Assembly: GCA_015489065.1 (NCBI GenBank)
Contig: WGAO01000030.1
Span: 1-39,977, forward strand
Direction: 5' to 3'
From: Thermotogaceae bacterium
GTDB taxonomy: Bacteria > Thermotogota > Thermotogae > Thermotogales > Thermotogaceae
DNA: 39,977 nt
Part shown: positions 8,433-16,680 of the stretch, piece by piece
Layout of the letters: each line of letters opens with the position of its first letter
How positions within the stretch are numbered: the stretch's first letter is position 1
Program-made: the position numbers and the translations under genes
Notes under the pieces: generated by a model
What the model was told of the DNA's origin: nothing
Databases searched by the model: none
What the model saw: only the letters and a program-made list of their open reading frames with translations

Positions 8433-8514
8433 TAAAAACGCTTGTTGAACCTTCATTAGATCTTTCAGTCGTAATTCTTTGGAAGATAAGCAACCGAATT
8501 GGGGGGAATTGAAA

Positions 8515-9558
8515 TTGAAAGAAATATCAGAAGCGTTTCTAAATCTGACGCTGTGGATGTCTTATGGAGACTTTATGAGCGAGCTTCTTAATAGAATATC
8601 GGAGTTTCTCTTCTCCGATATGTCTACTATATCCGTTTTCGAAAGCGATAAGAATATGAGGTTTGTATCATGGAAAGGATTTGAAGATCTCGGAAATTTT
8701 TTATTCAGGCCGAAAAAGATTCCGGTAAAAGGACGTGTGTTTTATGAAGAGGTTTTAAGTGGAGTGAGGAAATTTTTTGGCGAAAAAGCTTCAAATTTTC
8801 TATGGTCTCGTGGACTCGATAAATCCAAGACTGTTATGCTTGGACCAATACACTCTGATAGGGTCCCAACCGGGATTGTTCTTCTCGGTTACCGCGATGA
8901 CAGAGTCATAACGAAAAAGATGCTTCGGGATTTTAGGATCTTTAGAAGTTACGCGTCAATGTTCATAACACTGAAGAAAGCTCAAGAAAGAGAAAGGAAT
9001 TATCAAAAAGGAGTTATAACTATGATGACTAGTCTCCTAGAAATGAGAGATCCTTATACTCTTGGGCATTCAACAAGAGTGGCGAGCATGGCGGCGAATT
9101 TAGCAAGATTCATGGGCTTTGACAGAGAGAGGATTGACAGGGTTTACTGGGCTGGGATAGTTCACGATATAGGAAAGATGGGGATCCCGGAAAGCATTCT
9201 TCTCAAAGCCGGAAGTCTAACCGAGGATGAGTTTGAGGTTGTTAAGACACATCCCGCGCTCAGTGAAAGTGCACTTTCTAACTTTTCATGGCTTGATGAC
9301 TTGAAACCCATCGTGAGGCACCACCACGAAAGATGGGATGGAACAGGATATCCGGATGGTATATCGGGTGAAGATATTCCCTTAGAATCGAGGATAATAT
9401 CTGTTGTTGATGCTTACGATGCGATGACTTCGGATAGAATCTATAGAAAGGCTTTGAGTATTCAAGAAGCCGAGAGAGAACTTTTAGATGGTGCAGGATC
9501 TCAATTTGACCCATATGTGGTCCGTATGTTTCTAAAGCTACTAAAAAGCCGGGGATAA
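8515..9558 (+). CDS. GAF-like / HD-GYP phosphodiesterase
   Basis: This is a cytosolic protein of 347 residues from the start I prefer. Residues 1-160 look like a GAF-type sensor. A coiled-coil linker leads to a complete HD-GYP domain: MTSLLEMRDPYTLGHSTRV, then GIVHDIGKMGIPESIL with the HD pair near residue 217, and HHERWDGTGYPDG, the GYP signature. It closes with VVDAYDAMTSDRIYRKALS. All metal-binding and GYP residues appear present, so hydrolysis of c-di-GMP is expected. The track starts at TTG 8479, which has no SD; TTG 8515 lies eight bases after GGGGGG and is chosen (TTG 8509 is the alternative). The stop codon lies inside the terminator hairpin shared with the opposing chemotaxis receptor gene. 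Confidence 0.92.
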   Translation: MKEISEAFLNLTLWMSYGDFMSELLNRISEFLFSDMSTISVFESDKNMRFVSWKGFEDLGNFLFRPKKIPVKGRVFYEEVLSGVRKFFGEKASNFLWSRGLDKSKTVMLGPIHSDRVPTGIVLLGYRDDRVITKKMLRDFRIFRSYASMFITLKKAQERERNYQKGVITMMTSLLEMRDPYTLGHSTRVASMAANLARFMGFDRERIDRVYWAGIVHDIGKMGIPESILLKAGSLTEDEFEVVKTHPALSESALSNFSWLDDLKPIVRHHHERWDGTGYPDGISGEDIPLESRIISVVDAYDAMTSDRIYRKALSIQEAERELLDGAGSQFDPYVVRMFLKLLKSRG

Positions 9559-9574
9559 TCCCCCGGCTTTTTTT
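9543..9574. terminator. Bidirectional intrinsic terminator
   Basis: A perfect 12-base inverted repeat (AAAAAGCCGGGG, loop ATAATC, CCCCGGCTTTTT) is followed by more T residues on the plus strand and is preceded by A residues, which give a T-tract on the minus strand. It serves both the HD-GYP gene (+) and the chemotaxis receptor (-). The HD-GYP stop codon TAA (9556-9558) is in the loop, and the receptor stop is at the opposite edge. Confidence 0.92.
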
Positions 9575-11723
9575 ATATCTTGAATCTCTTCAGGTATTCG
9601 GATAGTCTCTTAACGCTGTTGTTCAAGTCTTCCGCCCGGTCACTTACTTTCATCACCGTTTCTGCTGTATCCTTTAGTAACTCAAATATCTTTTGAGTCT
9701 CGTTGTCAACCTCTACAAGCTCTTTGGCCATCGCATCTATTGAAACACTCACCTCATTAGCTGCTTCGCTCTGCTCTTTCGAAGTTTCTGCAAGGTCTTC
9801 CGTCATGCTGTTCACACGTTCTATTCTTTCAAGGAGCTTTTCCAAAGTTTCTATACTCTTATCAGCCATTTTAACACTGTTATCTATATTCTCAGAAAGA
9901 GTCTTACCATCCTCACTTATAGCATAAGCTTGGTTTTTGATCTCTCCAAGTATATTTCCAATCTCCATAGCCGAGTTCTGACTCTCTTCAGCAAGTTTTC
10001 TGATTTCTTCAGCTACTACGGCAAAACCTTTTCCTGCTTCTCCAGCCCTTGCTGCCTCAATAGCTGCGTTAAGAGCCAAGAGATTGGTTTGCTCGGCTAT
10101 ACCGCTTATCGTATCCACGATTTGCGTGATTCTTTCAGAAAGTTCAAGAAGTCTTTGCATCGATTCAACCGTCTGGTCCATGGTCACTTTGACTTTGTTT
10201 ATTGAGCTGCTCAGTTCTCCTATGTTTTCCTTAGTTTCATCTGAAGAGCTTTTCATTTCAGAACTGATAGTTCTAAGTTCATCTGCGAAATCTGCAAGAC
10301 TTTGGACTCCTGCGTTGATCTCTTCCATGCCAGAGTTTGCGGTCTGAGCGGATTCCGTAACATCGTTTATCATCCTGCTGACATTGTCCACAACGGCAGT
10401 GGCTTCTTCAGACTTTGCAGCCGTATCTTCCACTACCTCGGTAAGAGATCTCGATACATCTTCCACTTGTTTTCCCATGTCGTTTATCTCTGCTATGGTT
10501 TCTCTGAGACTTTCCTTGAGTTTTCTAAAGGACTTCGCCAGATTCACTATCTCGTCCTTCTTTGGATCACCTTTAAGCTTGGGGATCTCTACCGTGAGAT
10601 CTCCGCTGTCTAACTTGTCTGAAACTTCAGCGAGCATCCTAAGCGGCTTCGATATTTTTCCAGCAGCCACATATATCACTACAACCATTACTCCTATTCC
10701 AATGAGGCCAAATATCACTCCTAAGATTAAAACTTTTTTCATTTCCTTTTCAAATGCCAAAGACATGTTTCTAACGGTTTCAACCACAGATCTACTTGTT
10801 TTTGCAAGCTTGTCTAATATAGAAACGCTATCGAGAACTTCCGATACATCCATGCCTATTCCCATGTATATTCCGTGTCCCGCCGGAGCATATGCAACGA
10901 ATTTTTTCTGACCTTTGAATGTGAAAAACATGTGTCCTATCTTTCCAGACAAAATCGATTTTCCAAGCTCTTTTAGCTCTTCATTATTGATCATCACAAG
11001 ATGATTTATCATATTATCCATTGCGTGTGCTATTACGAGAGTTTGAGAGTTAACAGCAAACGCAATGCCGGTCTTTCCAAACCTTATGTTCTTGACAAAT
11101 TGTATGAAATCTTTCTGCGGGACTTCCGCCGCAACAACACCTATGATGGAGTTGTTCATTCTGCTCCTATAAGACTTCATAAACAACATTTGGGGTTCGT
11201 TTTGATTTTCAAACTTGAATGGAACGATCAAATCTTCCTCTTTTTCACCATTCAGTATGGGCTTTATTAGAGAGACATCTATCCTGTACTCTTTGCCATC
11301 TGCATCGTATACTTTTCCATCTTTATTGATTAGAAACACACCGCTGTATCCTTTGACATCCTTGTAGCTTTCAAGTGTAAACTTCGCATAGGTTGGTTGA
11401 AAAACCGAGAAGGCAGCCTCAATGTTGTCATCCTCAGACATTTTCTCAACCAAGGAGAATTTCTCATCTATCCAGCTCTTTATGTTCTTCGATTCTGATT
11501 CAACCAATCTATCGATGAGTGATATGAATTTTTCCAGCACAGATTCTTTTGATTGATTTACATCTTTTTCCATACTAACAACTTGCTGTTCGAGCTTCGG
11601 TATTTCAGACATGAGAGAGCGAAATTTGTATTTTGCAAGTTGCATTGGAAAGAATGCCGATAAGAAAACAACAACAGCCACTATAGGCAAGAACCAGAGG
11701 ATGATCTTTCCTCTTATGCTCAT
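9573..11723 (-). CDS. Methyl-accepting chemotaxis protein with extracytoplasmic Cache-type sensor
   Basis: This 716-residue transmembrane chemoreceptor has its first membrane segment at residues 8-28. A large extracytoplasmic region (about 30-330) has a double-Cache look, with [33 protein letters not shown] and [18 protein letters not shown]. The second membrane segment is at about 331-352. A HAMP linker follows ([20 protein letters not shown]), then a long signalling coiled coil whose hairpin tip [20 protein letters not shown], near residues 545-585, is the hallmark of the family. It would signal through CheA/CheW, which are not in this window. There is no C-terminal pentapeptide for CheR tethering. 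The start ATG has GGAGGTGATATA. It lies 97 bases downstream of fabG with its own putative control region. The ligand is unknown. Confidence 0.95.
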   Translation of the reverse strand: MSIRGKIILWFLPIVAVVVFLSAFFPMQLAKYKFRSLMSEIPKLEQQVVSMEKDVNQSKESVLEKFISLIDRLVESESKNIKSWIDEKFSLVEKMSEDDNIEAAFSVFQPTYAKFTLESYKDVKGYSGVFLINKDGKVYDADGKEYRIDVSLIKPILNGEKEEDLIVPFKFENQNEPQMLFMKSYRSRMNNSIIGVVAAEVPQKDFIQFVKNIRFGKTGIAFAVNSQTLVIAHAMDNMINHLVMINNEELKELGKSILSGKIGHMFFTFKGQKKFVAYAPAGHGIYMGIGMDVSEVLDSVSILDKLAKTSRSVVETVRNMSLAFEKEMKKVLILGVIFGLIGIGVMVVVIYVAAGKISKPLRMLAEVSDKLDSGDLTVEIPKLKGDPKKDEIVNLAKSFRKLKESLRETIAEINDMGKQVEDVSRSLTEVVEDTAAKSEEATAVVDNVSRMINDVTESAQTANSGMEEINAGVQSLADFADELRTISSEMKSSSDETKENIGELSSSINKVKVTMDQTVESMQRLLELSERITQIVDTISGIAEQTNLLALNAAIEAARAGEAGKGFAVVAEEIRKLAEESQNSAMEIGNILGEIKNQAYAISEDGKTLSENIDNSVKMADKSIETLEKLLERIERVNSMTEDLAETSKEQSEAANEVSVSIDAMAKELVEVDNETQKIFELLKDTAETVMKVSDRAEDLNNSVKRLSEYLKRFKI

Positions 11724-11764
11724 TATATCACCTCCATTTTTATAAACTCCTATTTAATAATATA

Positions 11765-11780
11765 ACACAAAAAATTGTGT
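11765..11780. repeat. Short perfect inverted repeat upstream of the chemoreceptor gene
   Basis: ACACAA and TTGTGT flank four A residues, about 42 bases upstream of the receptor ATG, in an AT-rich region that probably holds its promoter. It could be an operator half-site pair; no regulator is identified. The same arms as an RNA hairpin would be weak. Confidence 0.3.
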
Positions 11781-11799
11781 GATATTCAACAAAATATGT

Positions 11800-11837
11800 A
11801 AAAAAGGAAGAGAGGAGAGCTCAGATCACGAGCCCTC
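11800..11837 (-). terminator. Weak candidate terminator at the end of the fab operon
   Basis: On the minus strand GAGGGCTC and GAGCTCTC can form an eight-pair stem (one G-U) around a seven-base loop that contains the fabG stop. A run of six T residues follows about nine bases later. The distance from stem to T-tract is longer than ideal, so some readthrough into the chemoreceptor gene is possible. Confidence 0.35.
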
Positions 11838-12549
11838 CACTAATTTCCACTACCGTTGAGGTTATAAAAGAGGCGAGATCGGAAGATAGGAACAAGACGA
11901 GATTTGCAACTTCTTCGGGTTTCCCGAATCTTCCGAGTGGAGTCATGTCAAGGACAGCTTTCTTAAGTTTCTCTGGAAGACTCTCTGTCATCGGGGTCTC
12001 TATAAACCCAGGTGCGACTGCAACCGCCCTAACTCCTCTTTTTCCAAGTTCCTTGGCTATGGATTTCGTAAGTCCTATGAGACCTGCTTTGGATGCTGCG
12101 TAATTTGTCTGGGCAGTATTTCCGTATATTCCAACTATAGAAGATATATTGATTACTACGCCAGATCTCTGGCGCGCCATGTAGGCAACTGCGTGTCGGG
12201 AATAATTGAAAGCCCCCTTCAGGTTTATGTTTATCACCCTATCCCATTTTTCCTCGTCCATTCTCATAAGAAGGGTGTCCTCTGTTACTCCAGCATTGTT
12301 TACCAATATATCTATTCTTCCCTTTTCTTTTACCAACTTTTCTACAATTTCTTTTGCTCTTTCATAATCGGAGACATCCGCTGTTTCGTAGTCGAAGTTC
12401 TCACCGAGTTTCTCTTTTATGGCTCTCAGTTTGTCCTCGCTCCTTGCAACCCCCAAGACATATGCACCATCGCTTACGAATTTCCTAACAATGGCTTCTC
12501 CTATTCCACTCGACGCTCCGGTAATAAGTGCTACTTTCCCTTCAATCAA
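11821..12549 (-). CDS. fabG: 3-oxoacyl-ACP reductase
   Basis: This 242-residue short-chain dehydrogenase catalyses NADPH-dependent reduction of 3-oxoacyl-ACP in fatty-acid elongation. The nucleotide-binding TGASSGIG (residues 10-17) and NNAG (84-87) are intact. The catalytic Ser 137 (INISS), Tyr 150 and Lys 154 (NYAASKAG) are all present. The length is typical of FabG. It is the last gene of the fab operon and overlaps the fabD stop by eight bases. The TTG start has GAGGTGATCAAAG upstream. A role as another SDR is possible in principle, but the operon position makes FabG by far the best call. Confidence 0.95.
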   Translation of the reverse strand: MIEGKVALITGASSGIGEAIVRKFVSDGAYVLGVARSEDKLRAIKEKLGENFDYETADVSDYERAKEIVEKLVKEKGRIDILVNNAGVTEDTLLMRMDEEKWDRVININLKGAFNYSRHAVAYMARQRSGVVINISSIVGIYGNTAQTNYAASKAGLIGLTKSIAKELGKRGVRAVAVAPGFIETPMTESLPEKLKKAVLDMTPLGRFGKPEEVANLVLFLSSDLASFITSTVVEISGGLVI

Positions 12550-13426
12550 CTTTGATCACCTCGCCAAAATGGATGACTTTTATGCCGTTCTTTCTTCCAA
12601 GTCCTTTGAGAACAGTCTTTGGACCCACTTCAAAGTATTGTTCAACCCCTAGTTCTTTCATCCTCTCTATGGATTGAAGCCATCTAACAGGACCAACTAT
12701 CTGTTCTATGAGATACCTTTTCATTTCCTCAGGATCGGTTGATTCTCTAGCGGTTACATTGAGAACTATTGGGAACTTTGGCTTGTGGAATTTTATCTGA
12801 GAGAGGAGTTTCTCCATCTTTTCAGCAGCTTTTTCTATAAGGGGTGTATGGAAAGGTCCTGAGACTTTGAGCTCCACGACCTTTCTAGCACCCTTTTCTT
12901 TGAGCACTTCCATTGCCTGATGAACGGCTTCTTTCAATCCACTTATAACTATCTGGGTAGGATCGTTGTAATTCGCAGGCCAGACATTTTCTATATCAGA
13001 TATTGCGTTCTCCACCTCATGGAAAGGAAGTCCTATTATCGCTGCCATCGTTCCCTTTCCGGGTTCAAGAGCGTGTGAGATGAATTCCCCTCTCTTTCTG
13101 ACTATGTACAGTCCGGTGTCAAAATCGTAAACTCCAGCAGCTGCAAATGCGGTGTACTCACCAAGCGAATGTCCTGCAGCTATATCAGGCTCGATTCCTT
13201 TCTTTAGCATCTCTTTATAAGCTATATAACTTGTTAAAAATATAGCAGGCTGGGCGTTCTCCGTTATTTTAAGAGTTTCGTCATCTCCGTTCATTGTAGA
13301 GACTATGTCAAAACCAAGAACCTCCTCTGCTCGCTTGTAAAACTCTTTTGCCTCTTCGTAAGCGGCAAAGTCATTACCCATACCGCTGTATTGTGATCCC
13401 TGTCCCGGGAAGAGAAAGGCTTTCAC
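12542..13426 (-). CDS. fabD: Malonyl-CoA:ACP transacylase
   Basis: This 294-residue enzyme loads malonyl groups onto acyl carrier protein. It opens with the family signature FPGQGSQYSGMG. The active Ser 87 lies in GHSLGEY, the substrate-binding Arg in VRKRGEF, and the catalytic His 193 in SGPFHTPLI. The length is slightly below the E. coli enzyme (309) but normal for the family. The start is GTG, overlapping the fabK stop by four bases (GTGA), with GGGAGGTGG as SD, so translation is coupled. It sits between the reductases FabK and FabG. No acpP gene lies beside it, so the carrier protein must be encoded elsewhere. Confidence 0.96.
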   Translation of the reverse strand: MKAFLFPGQGSQYSGMGNDFAAYEEAKEFYKRAEEVLGFDIVSTMNGDDETLKITENAQPAIFLTSYIAYKEMLKKGIEPDIAAGHSLGEYTAFAAAGVYDFDTGLYIVRKRGEFISHALEPGKGTMAAIIGLPFHEVENAISDIENVWPANYNDPTQIVISGLKEAVHQAMEVLKEKGARKVVELKVSGPFHTPLIEKAAEKMEKLLSQIKFHKPKFPIVLNVTARESTDPEEMKRYLIEQIVGPVRWLQSIERMKELGVEQYFEVGPKTVLKGLGRKNGIKVIHFGEVIKVD

Positions 13427-14370
13427 TTAAACCACCTCCCGGTATTTTCGCACATCTTCTCGACCACATTTTTGAACTCTTCTAATATATCCTTTATTAC
13501 CTCCTTAACCGGCTTTATATCGCTTATCAGACCTGCACTCTGACCAGCCATGAATGATCCACTTGAAGTATCCCCTTCTGTAACAGCTCTTCTCAGACTT
13601 CCTAGAAGGGCTCTTTCCGCTTCCTCAAAGCTTTTCGCCTCAAGTTCAACAATTTTTTTTGCAAAGGGAGTTTTTAAAACTCTCGCCGGGTGTCCCAGTT
13701 TTGCACCGGTAACCATCGTGTCTCTTATGCTTGCTTTAGTTATCTTTCTCTTGAACTCCGGATGAACTTCCGCTTCCTCAGTTGCCACGAATCTGGTTCC
13801 CATCTGAACACCTTCAGCACCGAGTGCAAAGACGGCAGCCATTCCGGCTCCATCGGCTATACCCCCGGCGGCAATCACTGGAATTTTGACGCTCTTGACA
13901 ACCTTGTTGACCAAAACGATCGTCGTGACTTCTCCGATATGTCCACCACTCTCCATCCCTTCGGCTATCACGGCATCGGCTCCTGCTCTTTCAACGAGCT
14001 TCGCAAGGGATTCGGACGCCACAACTGGTATGACTTTTATTCCATGTTCTTTGAGCTCTGGTATATACTTTGCCGGATTTCCAGCTCCAAAAGTTATTGC
14101 GCTTACTCTTTCTTCTATCGCCACTCTAACAAGCCCATCGGCAAATGGGGAAAGAAGAAGAATATTCACACCTATAGGTTTGTCTGTAAATCTTCTTGCC
14201 CTCTTGATTTCTTCTCTCAGACCATCCGGATCCAAATGTCCGGATCCTATAACGCCGAAGGCACCTGCTTCAGAGACAGCTGCGGCTAATTTGGCTGTCC
14301 CAGCCCAAGCCATTCCTCCCATAATCATCGGATACTCGATTCCAAGAAGTTCTGTTATCCTTGTCCTCAA
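13423..14370 (-). CDS. fabK: FMN-dependent enoyl-ACP reductase
   Basis: This 315-residue TIM-barrel flavoprotein of the FabK / nitronate monooxygenase superfamily would catalyse the last step of each elongation cycle. It shows YPMIMGGMAWAGTAKLAAAV at the N-terminus, EGMESGGHIGEV with the conserved His, and the FMN phosphate-binding VIAAGGIADG and GAEGVQMGTRF. The C-terminal GSFMAGQSAGLI is also a FabK feature. Location inside the fab operon distinguishes it from nitronate monooxygenases of similar fold. The start is TTG in a TTGA overlap with the fabZ stop, with GGGGGTGAAAAC before it. No FabI is in the window. FabK enzymes are generally insensitive to FabI-directed inhibitors; this is family knowledge and is not shown here. 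Confidence 0.93.
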   Translation of the reverse strand: MRTRITELLGIEYPMIMGGMAWAGTAKLAAAVSEAGAFGVIGSGHLDPDGLREEIKRARRFTDKPIGVNILLLSPFADGLVRVAIEERVSAITFGAGNPAKYIPELKEHGIKVIPVVASESLAKLVERAGADAVIAEGMESGGHIGEVTTIVLVNKVVKSVKIPVIAAGGIADGAGMAAVFALGAEGVQMGTRFVATEEAEVHPEFKRKITKASIRDTMVTGAKLGHPARVLKTPFAKKIVELEAKSFEEAERALLGSLRRAVTEGDTSSGSFMAGQSAGLISDIKPVKEVIKDILEEFKNVVEKMCENTGRWFK

Positions 14371-14777
14371 GTTTTCACCCCCAGAAGAAGTTTTGATTTT
14401 GCTACTACTTTTCCGTTAACTTTCGCTTTTCCATCTACGGTGACGATTGACATCTTTTTATTCAAGACTTTGACTTCATAAACTAACTTGTCTCCAGGTC
14501 TTACCTCTCTTTTAAATCTCGCTTCATCTATCCCCAGGAAAAGGGGGATCCCCTCGATCCCCCTTAAAAGCAATATCCCTGCGGTTTGGGCCAAACCCTC
14601 AATTATCAGAACTCCTGGATAAATTGGATATTCTGGAAAGTGTCCTTGAAAAACTGGATCAGATATTGAAATGTTTTTGAATGCTCTTATGTAATCTTCG
14701 TCGATTTCCTCCACTCCGTCTACCAAAAGAAATGGGTATCTGTGCGGTAGAATCTTTTTTATCTCATCTATGTTCAT
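14367..14777 (-). CDS. fabZ: 3-hydroxyacyl-ACP dehydratase
   Basis: The track extends this frame to 14855, but the first 26 residues of that version lie inside fabF and look unnatural. ATG 14777 overlaps the fabF stop (ATGA), has GGGGTGG upstream and gives the usual length of 136 residues. The single hot-dog domain has LPHRYPFLLVD near the start, the catalytic His 46 in FQGHFPEYPIYPG and the catalytic Glu 60 in IIEGLAQTAG. It dehydrates 3-hydroxyacyl-ACP to trans-2-enoyl-ACP, the substrate of the FabK encoded next. No FabA-type isomerase features are seen. Confidence 0.96.
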   Translation of the reverse strand: MNIDEIKKILPHRYPFLLVDGVEEIDEDYIRAFKNISISDPVFQGHFPEYPIYPGVLIIEGLAQTAGILLLRGIEGIPLFLGIDEARFKREVRPGDKLVYEVKVLNKKMSIVTVDGKAKVNGKVVAKSKLLLGVKT

Positions 14778-16012
14778 TCGTACCACCCCACGACAACCGA
14801 TGCGTTGTGGCCTCCAAATCCGAAAGAATTCTTTAAGAAGTTTCTTATTTTCCAATCCTGAGCCTCCTTATCGGCTACACCAAGTCCTTCGGTTTCTGGA
14901 TCTGGATCATCCAAGTTCGGCAGGCCGTGAACAAAACCTCCCCTCATCTGAAGTATGGCAGCAATCAGCTCTGCTGAACCAGCGGCTCCAAGGAGGTGTC
15001 CCATGAAAGTCTTTGTGGAATTTACCCTTATATCTTTTGCCCTATCTCCAAATACCATTTTTATGGCTCTGGCTTCGACCTCGTCTCCAGCAGGAGTTGA
15101 TGTCGCATGTGCCGAAACATAATCGACATCCTCACTGGACATTTGAGCATCTTCAAGAGCTAGCTTCATGACTTGAGACATTGTGCTCCCGTCTGGCCGC
15201 GGTGCACTTATGTGATAGGCGTCGTCATTCATTCCAATACCTTTTATTTCTGCTATTATTTCCGCGTTTCTTTCTTTCGCTATTTCTTCAGCCTCAAGAA
15301 TGAGTATCCCGGATCCTTCTCCCATAACAAAACCGTCTCTTCCTTTGTCGAATGGTCTTGACGCTTTCTTTGGTTCATCATTCCTTGTGGAGAGTGCCCT
15401 CATAGCAGCAAATCCCGCTATTCCCATTTTCTCGATTGAAGCCTCAGCTCCTCCAACTATTGCAACATCCGCATATCCGTGCCTTATGAGAAGCGCTCCC
15501 ATTGCTACTGAGTGAAGGGATGAAGCACACGCACTCACCGGGGAGAAATTAGGACCCCTGAGATCATACTGAAGGGAGATCATACCAGCCACGAGATTTA
15601 TCAGAACTTTCGGTATCATGAACGGGCTTACTCTTCCTGGACCTTTTGAATCTAGAACTTCTTTTTCTCTCATCAGAGTTATAAGGCCACCTATTCCAGA
15701 ACTTACTAAAACTGCTGTTCTATCTTTGTATTTCTCCAGGTCTACACCACTTGACTCAACAGCCATTTTCGTAGCGGCGAGTGCAAATTGAACAAACCTG
15801 TCCTGTCTTCTCGCTAACTTCTTATCCATGTAATCTGCTGGGTTAAAATCTCTGATCTCCGCCGCTATCTGGGCTGCAAGGTCTGAAGGATCAAAGAAGC
15901 TGATCCTGTCAATAGCTATTTTTCCCTCCTTGAGAGAATTCTCATACTCCTTTAAGCTCTTTCCTATAGGGGACACTATCCCCATGCCCGTCACTACTAC
16001 CCTTCGCCTCAA
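14774..16012 (-). CDS. fabF: 3-oxoacyl-ACP synthase II
   Basis: I place the start at TTG 16012, not at the track's 16045, because AAGGAGGTGA lies four bases before it and the protein then begins MRRRVVVTGMGIVSPIG like other FabF proteins, at 412 residues. The condensing-enzyme triad is complete: Cys 162 (SACASSLH), His 302 (SAHATSTPAGD) and His 339 (FMGHLLGAAGS), with Lys 334 also conserved. GFVMGEGSG and SFGFGGHNASVVV are family landmarks. It extends acyl-ACP with malonyl-ACP and is first in the fab operon. FabH is absent from the window. Its SD lies in one arm of a perfect palindrome, and a good promoter with an overlapping inverted repeat sits upstream. Confidence 0.96.
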   Translation of the reverse strand: MRRRVVVTGMGIVSPIGKSLKEYENSLKEGKIAIDRISFFDPSDLAAQIAAEIRDFNPADYMDKKLARRQDRFVQFALAATKMAVESSGVDLEKYKDRTAVLVSSGIGGLITLMREKEVLDSKGPGRVSPFMIPKVLINLVAGMISLQYDLRGPNFSPVSACASSLHSVAMGALLIRHGYADVAIVGGAEASIEKMGIAGFAAMRALSTRNDEPKKASRPFDKGRDGFVMGEGSGILILEAEEIAKERNAEIIAEIKGIGMNDDAYHISAPRPDGSTMSQVMKLALEDAQMSSEDVDYVSAHATSTPAGDEVEARAIKMVFGDRAKDIRVNSTKTFMGHLLGAAGSAELIAAILQMRGGFVHGLPNLDDPDPETEGLGVADKEAQDWKIRNFLKNSFGFGGHNASVVVGWYE

Positions 16013-16016
16013 ACTC

Positions 16017-16035
16017 TCACCTCCTTGGGAGGTGA
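16017..16035 (-). promoter_or_regulatory. Palindrome overlapping the fabF ribosome binding site
   Basis: On the minus strand TCACCTCC, a three-base CAA loop and GGAGGTGA form a perfect eight-base inverted repeat. The right arm is the fabF SD itself. RNA containing both arms would hide the SD. The predicted start of transcription from the nearby promoter (about 16028) falls inside the left arm or loop, so only readthrough transcripts from the upstream pdx operon would carry the full hairpin. The palindrome may instead act as DNA. Confidence 0.55.
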
Positions 16036-16064
16036 TTATAATCATGGAATATTAAATTAGTCAA
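16035..16064 (-). promoter_or_regulatory. fab operon promoter
   Basis: On the minus strand TTGACT (16064-16059) and a perfect TATAAT (16040-16035) are separated by 18 bases, the best sigma-70-type match in the window. Initiation near 16028 would leave a leader of only about 15 bases before the fabF TTG. Confidence 0.65.
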
Positions 16065-16070
16065 ACTAAT
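16056..16070. promoter_or_regulatory. Candidate fab operator, inverted repeat over the -35
   Basis: ATTAGT and ACTAAT are separated by CAA, giving a perfect 6-3-6 inverted repeat that covers the fab promoter -35 element. Size and position fit a repressor operator for lipid-synthesis control. No regulator gene is nearby and I do not match it confidently to a known fatty-acid regulator site. Confidence 0.45.
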
Positions 16071-16101
16071 GAATTTGCAAAAGCTAATATTATTGGAAAG
16101 T

Positions 16102-16674
16102 TTATAAGCTGGGGCCGTTCCACTTTAGCAAAAATTCACCCACTCTTTCATAGCCTATCATTCGCACCATCTTGAGAAAGACTCTTGCTGTTACCACTGC
16201 GTCGTCCAGGGCTCTGTGATGAATTTTATCTGTTATCGAAAAGTATCTCGCGAGCCATTCAAGGCTTCGCGGTTTTCCAAAGAGAATACTCGACATTTCA
16301 TAGGTGTCGATATAGGCAGGATCAATCGGGAAGGAGCCTATTTCTTTGGCAGCGTAGTCCAGAAACATCAAATCGAATTTTCCATTGTGAAAGATTGGTA
16401 CCATATTGGAAAGGTACGATTTTATCGTTGGGAATATATCATCCATCGATGGAGCTCTAACAACTTCGGAATTTCCTATTCCATGAACTTTTTCGACAAG
16501 AGCGGGAATTCTGACCATCGGATTGACAAGGGTTACATAGGATTTTTCCAGTATTATCTTTCCTCTATACACCGGAACCAATGCTATTTCTATTATCCTA
16601 TCTCCACGATCAGGATTGACACCAGTGGTCTCGGTGTCTACAGCACAAAACACCGTCTCCTCCCATTTCAGCAA
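16102..16674 (-). CDS. DEDDh 3'-5' exonuclease (DnaQ/epsilon-like)
   Basis: This is a 190-residue single-domain exonuclease of the DnaQ superfamily. Exo I is FCAVDTETTGVNPDRGDRIIE, Exo II is IFHNGKFDLMFL and Exo III is KIHHRALDDAVVTARVF, so all four acidic residues and the DEDDh His are visible. It lacks extra domains (no polymerase, GIY-YIG or BRCT), so it could be a proofreading subunit, a stand-alone DNA exonuclease or an RNase T-like enzyme. I do not assign dnaQ. The start is TTG with AGGTGATTCACT upstream, seven bases after the stop of the degenerate GGDEF gene, so it belongs to the pdxS operon. It is followed by the fab promoter region. Confidence 0.9.
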   Translation of the reverse strand: MLKWEETVFCAVDTETTGVNPDRGDRIIEIALVPVYRGKIILEKSYVTLVNPMVRIPALVEKVHGIGNSEVVRAPSMDDIFPTIKSYLSNMVPIFHNGKFDLMFLDYAAKEIGSFPIDPAYIDTYEMSSILFGKPRSLEWLARYFSITDKIHHRALDDAVVTARVFLKMVRMIGYERVGEFLLKWNGPSL

Positions 16675-16680
16675 AGTGAA

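Noticed and set aside
12193-12652. Plus-strand ORFs opposite the fab genes (for example 12193-12555, 13690-14289, 13886-14419)
   Set aside because: They have low-complexity Ser/Ile/Phe-rich compositions typical of antisense frames and lack SD sites; the minus-strand genes are certain.
14778-14855. N-terminal extension of fabZ in the track
   Set aside because: It lies inside fabF, lacks an SD and is not part of the FabZ family; the ATGA overlap at 14777 gives normal length.
16013-16045. N-terminal extension of fabF in the track (MIIITSQGGES)
   Set aside because: It would translate the promoter -10 and the SD palindrome; TTG 16012 has a perfect SD and gives standard length.
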